NCBI GenBank assembly: GCA_041183125.1
Contig: JBEGMH010000169.1
Location: 1-8,093 of the forward strand
Direction of reading: 5' to 3'
From: JADJPL01 sp041183125
GTDB taxonomy: Bacteria; Bacteroidota; Bacteroidia; Chitinophagales; Saprospiraceae
Length of the DNA: 8,093 nucleotides
Each line of letters opens with the position of its first letter. The stretch's first letter is position 1. The notes under the pieces were generated by a model that did not search any database, was not told the DNA's origin, and saw only the letters and a program-made list of their open reading frames with translations. Of the stretch, positions 5,754 through 8,093 are shown in pieces. The position numbers were made by a program, and so were the translations under genes.

Positions 5754-6491
5754 TCAAAGCGGCTTCACGACAGCCTGGTAGGTGGCCAGGATCCGCTCGT
5801 TGATCTCATCCCCCTCGTCAAGGTTGCTCGAAGAGAACACCTCGGGCGGGTTGTTTTGCCCGACCAGGATGTCCACTGCCGATACTACGGCTGCCTGCAG
5901 CAGTAGGGCGCCCAAGGAAGTGGAAGTAGCGCCCACATACCGGTTGATTTCCGGGAAATAGGTCGAGGCATCGCCCAGACAGCCCTGGTTGTCGAGCACC
6001 ACATCCGCGATTTGATAGAGTTTCTTGCCCGAGGTGTGGCGGGATTCCTGTGCCTGGGAGTGGGTGAGGTTGGTCAGGGCGATGACGTTCAGGCCCCGCT
6101 CGCGGGCTACGTGTGCCATTTCCACGATCACGGCATTGCGCCCGGAGTTGGAGGCGATGATCAGGCAATCGTTCGCGCAGCAGGGGTAGCGGTCCAGGAT
6201 CAGTTCGGCGTAGCCTTCGAGGCGTTCCATACCGGTGCTTTTTACGGCCCCGTTGTGCAGCATCAGGGCGTCTTCCAGGATGGGATATACCCTTGCCAGT
6301 CCGCCTGCCCGGTAGAACAGTTCCTCGGCCATCATGTGCGAATGGCCGGTCCCGAAGGTATAGACGAAGCCCTGTTTTGCAACCGTTTCTGCGATAATCG
6401 TTCCAGCGGCCTGGATGTTTTCCATCTGCGTGTCGAGCACGCGGCCGATCAGTTCCTGCAGGTTGTGGATATACTGTTGTGCTTTGGTCAT
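5754..6491 (-). CDS. SIS-domain phosphosugar-binding protein, UPF0309/COG4821 family
   Basis: A 245-residue cytoplasmic protein with no signal peptide, of normal length for the family. It has one SIS (sugar isomerase) domain. The phosphosugar-binding loop is FGTGHSHMMAEELFYRAGG (46-64), and the second SIS element is IIASNSGRNA (111-120), with SNSG contacting phosphate in related folds. LEDALMLHNGAVKSTGMERL (72-91) and ESRHTSGKKL (149-158) are characteristic of UPF0309 proteins. The gene starts 21 bases after the hexosaminidase stop on the same strand, so the two are very likely cotranscribed, linking it to phosphorylated amino sugars such as GlcNAc-6-phosphate. To my recollection, a Streptomyces SIS protein of this kind (NagS, SCO4393) was reported to dehydrate GlcNAc-6-phosphate; a similar role here is an inference. 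An etherase or isomerase role is the alternative. Family confident, reaction not. Confidence 0.9.
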   Translation of the reverse strand: MTKAQQYIHNLQELIGRVLDTQMENIQAAGTIIAETVAKQGFVYTFGTGHSHMMAEELFYRAGGLARVYPILEDALMLHNGAVKSTGMERLEGYAELILDRYPCCANDCLIIASNSGRNAVIVEMAHVARERGLNVIALTNLTHSQAQESRHTSGKKLYQIADVVLDNQGCLGDASTYFPEINRYVGATSTSLGALLLQAAVVSAVDILVGQNNPPEVFSSSNLDEGDEINERILATYQAVVKPL

Positions 6492-6512
6492 GGACAGTTC
6501 ATTTTGAAAAAT

Positions 6513-8093
6513 CTATTCCCCCACGGTGAAGGCTTTGCTTCCACGCCCTTGCTGGTTGAACGCCCGGACCTGAACGGTACCGGACACCTGCACAGGGGCA
6601 CGGTAGGCCGGGGAATTGGGTTGTGGCACAGAGCCATCGGTCGTATAACGAATCGTCAGGCCGGGGAAGGCCGTATTGGCTTTGAGCCAGCCTTTTTCCA
6701 GGACGGCGCCCGGCGGGGCAATTCGGTACGCATAGCTGCCGAAGAAGCGGTCGAGGCGGGGCAGCTCGCGCTGCCCGATGCGGTTGGCCAATTCGCCCCA
6801 GCCCTGGCGGATAGCGGCGTTGCGCCGGGCGATATCCGGCTCATCCTCCCAGGCAGGGGCGGGGGCCCAGGCTTTTTCGGCGAAAGCGAAGAGTTTGGGC
6901 ACGACGTAGTACTCCATCATTGCCGCGCCCTTGATGGTTTCCGACCAGAGCTGCGCTTGCATCCCGACGATGCGCCCGCGGTGTTCGGGCTGCAGGCGCT
7001 GTTTGCCTGGATAGGCGCTTTCGCTGTCCTGCAGGTTGCCGAAGGCGTCGAAATGCGCGGTTTTATACACATCGTAGGGCGCCATGAGGTAGGGGTCTAT
7101 GGCATCCTGGAAGCCGCCCCAGTAGAGGCCCGGCTCGCTGGGGTCGGTGTTGTAGGCCAGGTCGAAATAGAGATTGGTCACGTTGCACAGCACCACGGGG
7201 TATCCGGCGTTGGCGATGCGGTACCCGAGGTCAATGTTGTCGCCGGTATTGTCCCAGACCAGGGGCAGGACCTTTTTTCCCACGAAAGCGGGGTTTATCC
7301 CCACCTGGCCTTTTTGGTCTTTGTTCAGCACGATTTCCTCCCAGCCACTGACCTGCAGCTTGTATTTCTCCAGTATGGGCAAGATTTTTTCAAAAAAATA
7401 CCCTTGTAACTGGCGCGGGTCTTTGATGTCGGGACGTGTTTTCAGGAGCTGGGCGCACAGGGGCGACTTTGCCCATGCCCCGGCGGGGACTTCATCGCCG
7501 CCCGTGTTGAACAGGGTCAGGGTCAGGCCGGCTTCTTCGTACATGCGGGCGAAATCCTGCACCACCGTCTCGTAGAAGCGATAGACCGATGGGCGGGCTA
7601 CGCAGGCGATGTTGTCCTTGTACATCTGTGCCGAGAGGTAGACGGATTGGTCGTCGGGGTCAATCAGGCGGAACTCCTCGGCTTTTTGGGGCTGGTTTTG
7701 GGCCATGTAGCGGTCGTAGCGGGCTTCCATAGCCTTTATCGCCGCCCGCGCATGGCTTGGGAAGCACACTTCCGGGATGACCTGGACATGCCGCCGGGCC
7801 GCGTAGCGGAGGATTTCCTTGAACTCCTCGCGGGAGTAGTGGCCCGTTCCGTAGTTCTGCTCCGCATCGGGCCAGGGGCCGGACCCGAACGAAGGCGGGA
7901 GATGGTCTTTGGAATTGCGGGTATGGCCTCTCTTGCCGCCCACCTGCGTCAGTTCGGGCAGCCCTTGTATTTCGATGCGCCAGCCCTCGTCTTCGGTGAT
8001 GCGGAGGTTCAGTTTGTTGATTTTATACAGGGCCAGCAGGTCTATGAGCCGCAGTACGTCTTCTTTTTTCTGGAAGTTGCGCGATACGTCGAG
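6513..8093 (-). CDS. GH20 beta-N-acetylhexosaminidase, N-terminus cut by window edge
   Basis: The frame is open from the right edge to TAG at 6513-6515, giving 526 visible residues. A GTG at 7943 is an internal Val, not the start: the 50 upstream codons encode recognisable GH20 sequence (LDVSRNFQKKEDVLRLIDLL, then ITEDEGWRIEI and GLPELTQVGGKRGHT). The missing part should hold a signal peptide and the usual small N-terminal domain. Retaining beta-hexosaminidases remove terminal GlcNAc/GalNAc by substrate-assisted catalysis. Numbered from the first visible residue, Asp200-Glu201 of GGDEVP are the catalytic pair; further markers are Glu108/His114 (PEVCFPSHARAA), Trp251 (SGWEEI) and Trp383/Glu385 (QAQLWSETIKG). 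Residues about 464-526 (GLTIRYTTDGSVPQPNSPAY) form a chitobiase-type C-terminal beta-sandwich. Several normally conserved motif residues are substituted. It precedes the SIS gene by 21 bases in a G+C-rich block. Confidence 0.93.
   Translation of the reverse strand, partial: LDVSRNFQKKEDVLRLIDLLALYKINKLNLRITEDEGWRIEIQGLPELTQVGGKRGHTRNSKDHLPPSFGSGPWPDAEQNYGTGHYSREEFKEILRYAARRHVQVIPEVCFPSHARAAIKAMEARYDRYMAQNQPQKAEEFRLIDPDDQSVYLSAQMYKDNIACVARPSVYRFYETVVQDFARMYEEAGLTLTLFNTGGDEVPAGAWAKSPLCAQLLKTRPDIKDPRQLQGYFFEKILPILEKYKLQVSGWEEIVLNKDQKGQVGINPAFVGKKVLPLVWDNTGDNIDLGYRIANAGYPVVLCNVTNLYFDLAYNTDPSEPGLYWGGFQDAIDPYLMAPYDVYKTAHFDAFGNLQDSESAYPGKQRLQPEHRGRIVGMQAQLWSETIKGAAMMEYYVVPKLFAFAEKAWAPAPAWEDEPDIARRNAAIRQGWGELANRIGQRELPRLDRFFGSYAYRIAPPGAVLEKGWLKANTAFPGLTIRYTTDGSVPQPNSPAYRAPVQVSGTVQVRAFNQQGRGSKAFTVGE

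Noticed and set aside
6012..7409. A 465-codon plus-strand open frame antisense to the SIS and hexosaminidase genes
   Set aside because: It lies opposite two well-recognised genes in G+C-rich DNA, where long antisense frames are expected. Its translation is Gly/Val/His-rich without any recognisable domain.
7941..7943. GTG at 7943 as the start of the GH20 gene
   Set aside because: Fifty upstream in-frame codons to the window edge encode conserved GH20 sequence, so this codon is an internal Val and the gene is cut by the edge.

Overview
The window looks like a Bacteroidota chromosome, most likely from a Cytophagia- or Saprospiria-like lineage. This rests on the protein types (secreted hydrolases whose signal peptides end in ...A|Q, a Bacteroidota-style GH20 hexosaminidase, an AraC-type regulator), A-rich sequence rather than strong Shine-Dalgarno motifs ahead of the start codons, and possible TAnnTTTG-type -7 elements. 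No RNA gene, insertion sequence, CRISPR array or attachment site was seen.

Left part (1-4651, all minus strand, read right to left): an esterase 713-like alpha/beta hydrolase (3524-4651) overlaps by 4 bases (ATGA) a dienelactone-hydrolase-like alpha/beta hydrolase with a Cys nucleophile (2463-3527). Next come a 44-codon remnant of an NTF2/DUF4440-like gene (2332-2466), a type-B carboxylesterase (711-2321), and a carboxymuconolactone decarboxylase (CMD) family protein that runs off the left edge (1-607). All four intact products begin with an export-type hydrophobic segment. Three unrelated subfamilies of exported ester/lactone hydrolase plus a CMD protein suggest an extracytoplasmic ester- or lactone-degrading module of unknown substrate.

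Middle (4652-5717): a 169-base divergent intergenic region with plausible promoters facing both ways, then an AraC-family regulator on the plus strand. Its position makes it the obvious candidate controller of the hydrolase cluster.

Right part (5754-8093, minus strand): a GH20 beta-N-acetylhexosaminidase, cut by the right edge, is followed after 21 bases by a SIS-domain phosphosugar protein of the UPF0309/COG4821 type. Together they look like an amino-sugar (GlcNAc) use operon. This part is clearly richer in G+C (about 65% in a counted 60-base line) than the AraC gene (about 45%) and the esterase genes (about 48-57%). The shift lies in the 36-base convergent gap at 5718-5753, so two segments of different history may meet there.

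The most unusual items are the NTF2-like gene remnant inside the hydrolase cluster, the composition of the cluster itself, the altered motif residues in the GH20 enzyme, and the composition boundary.
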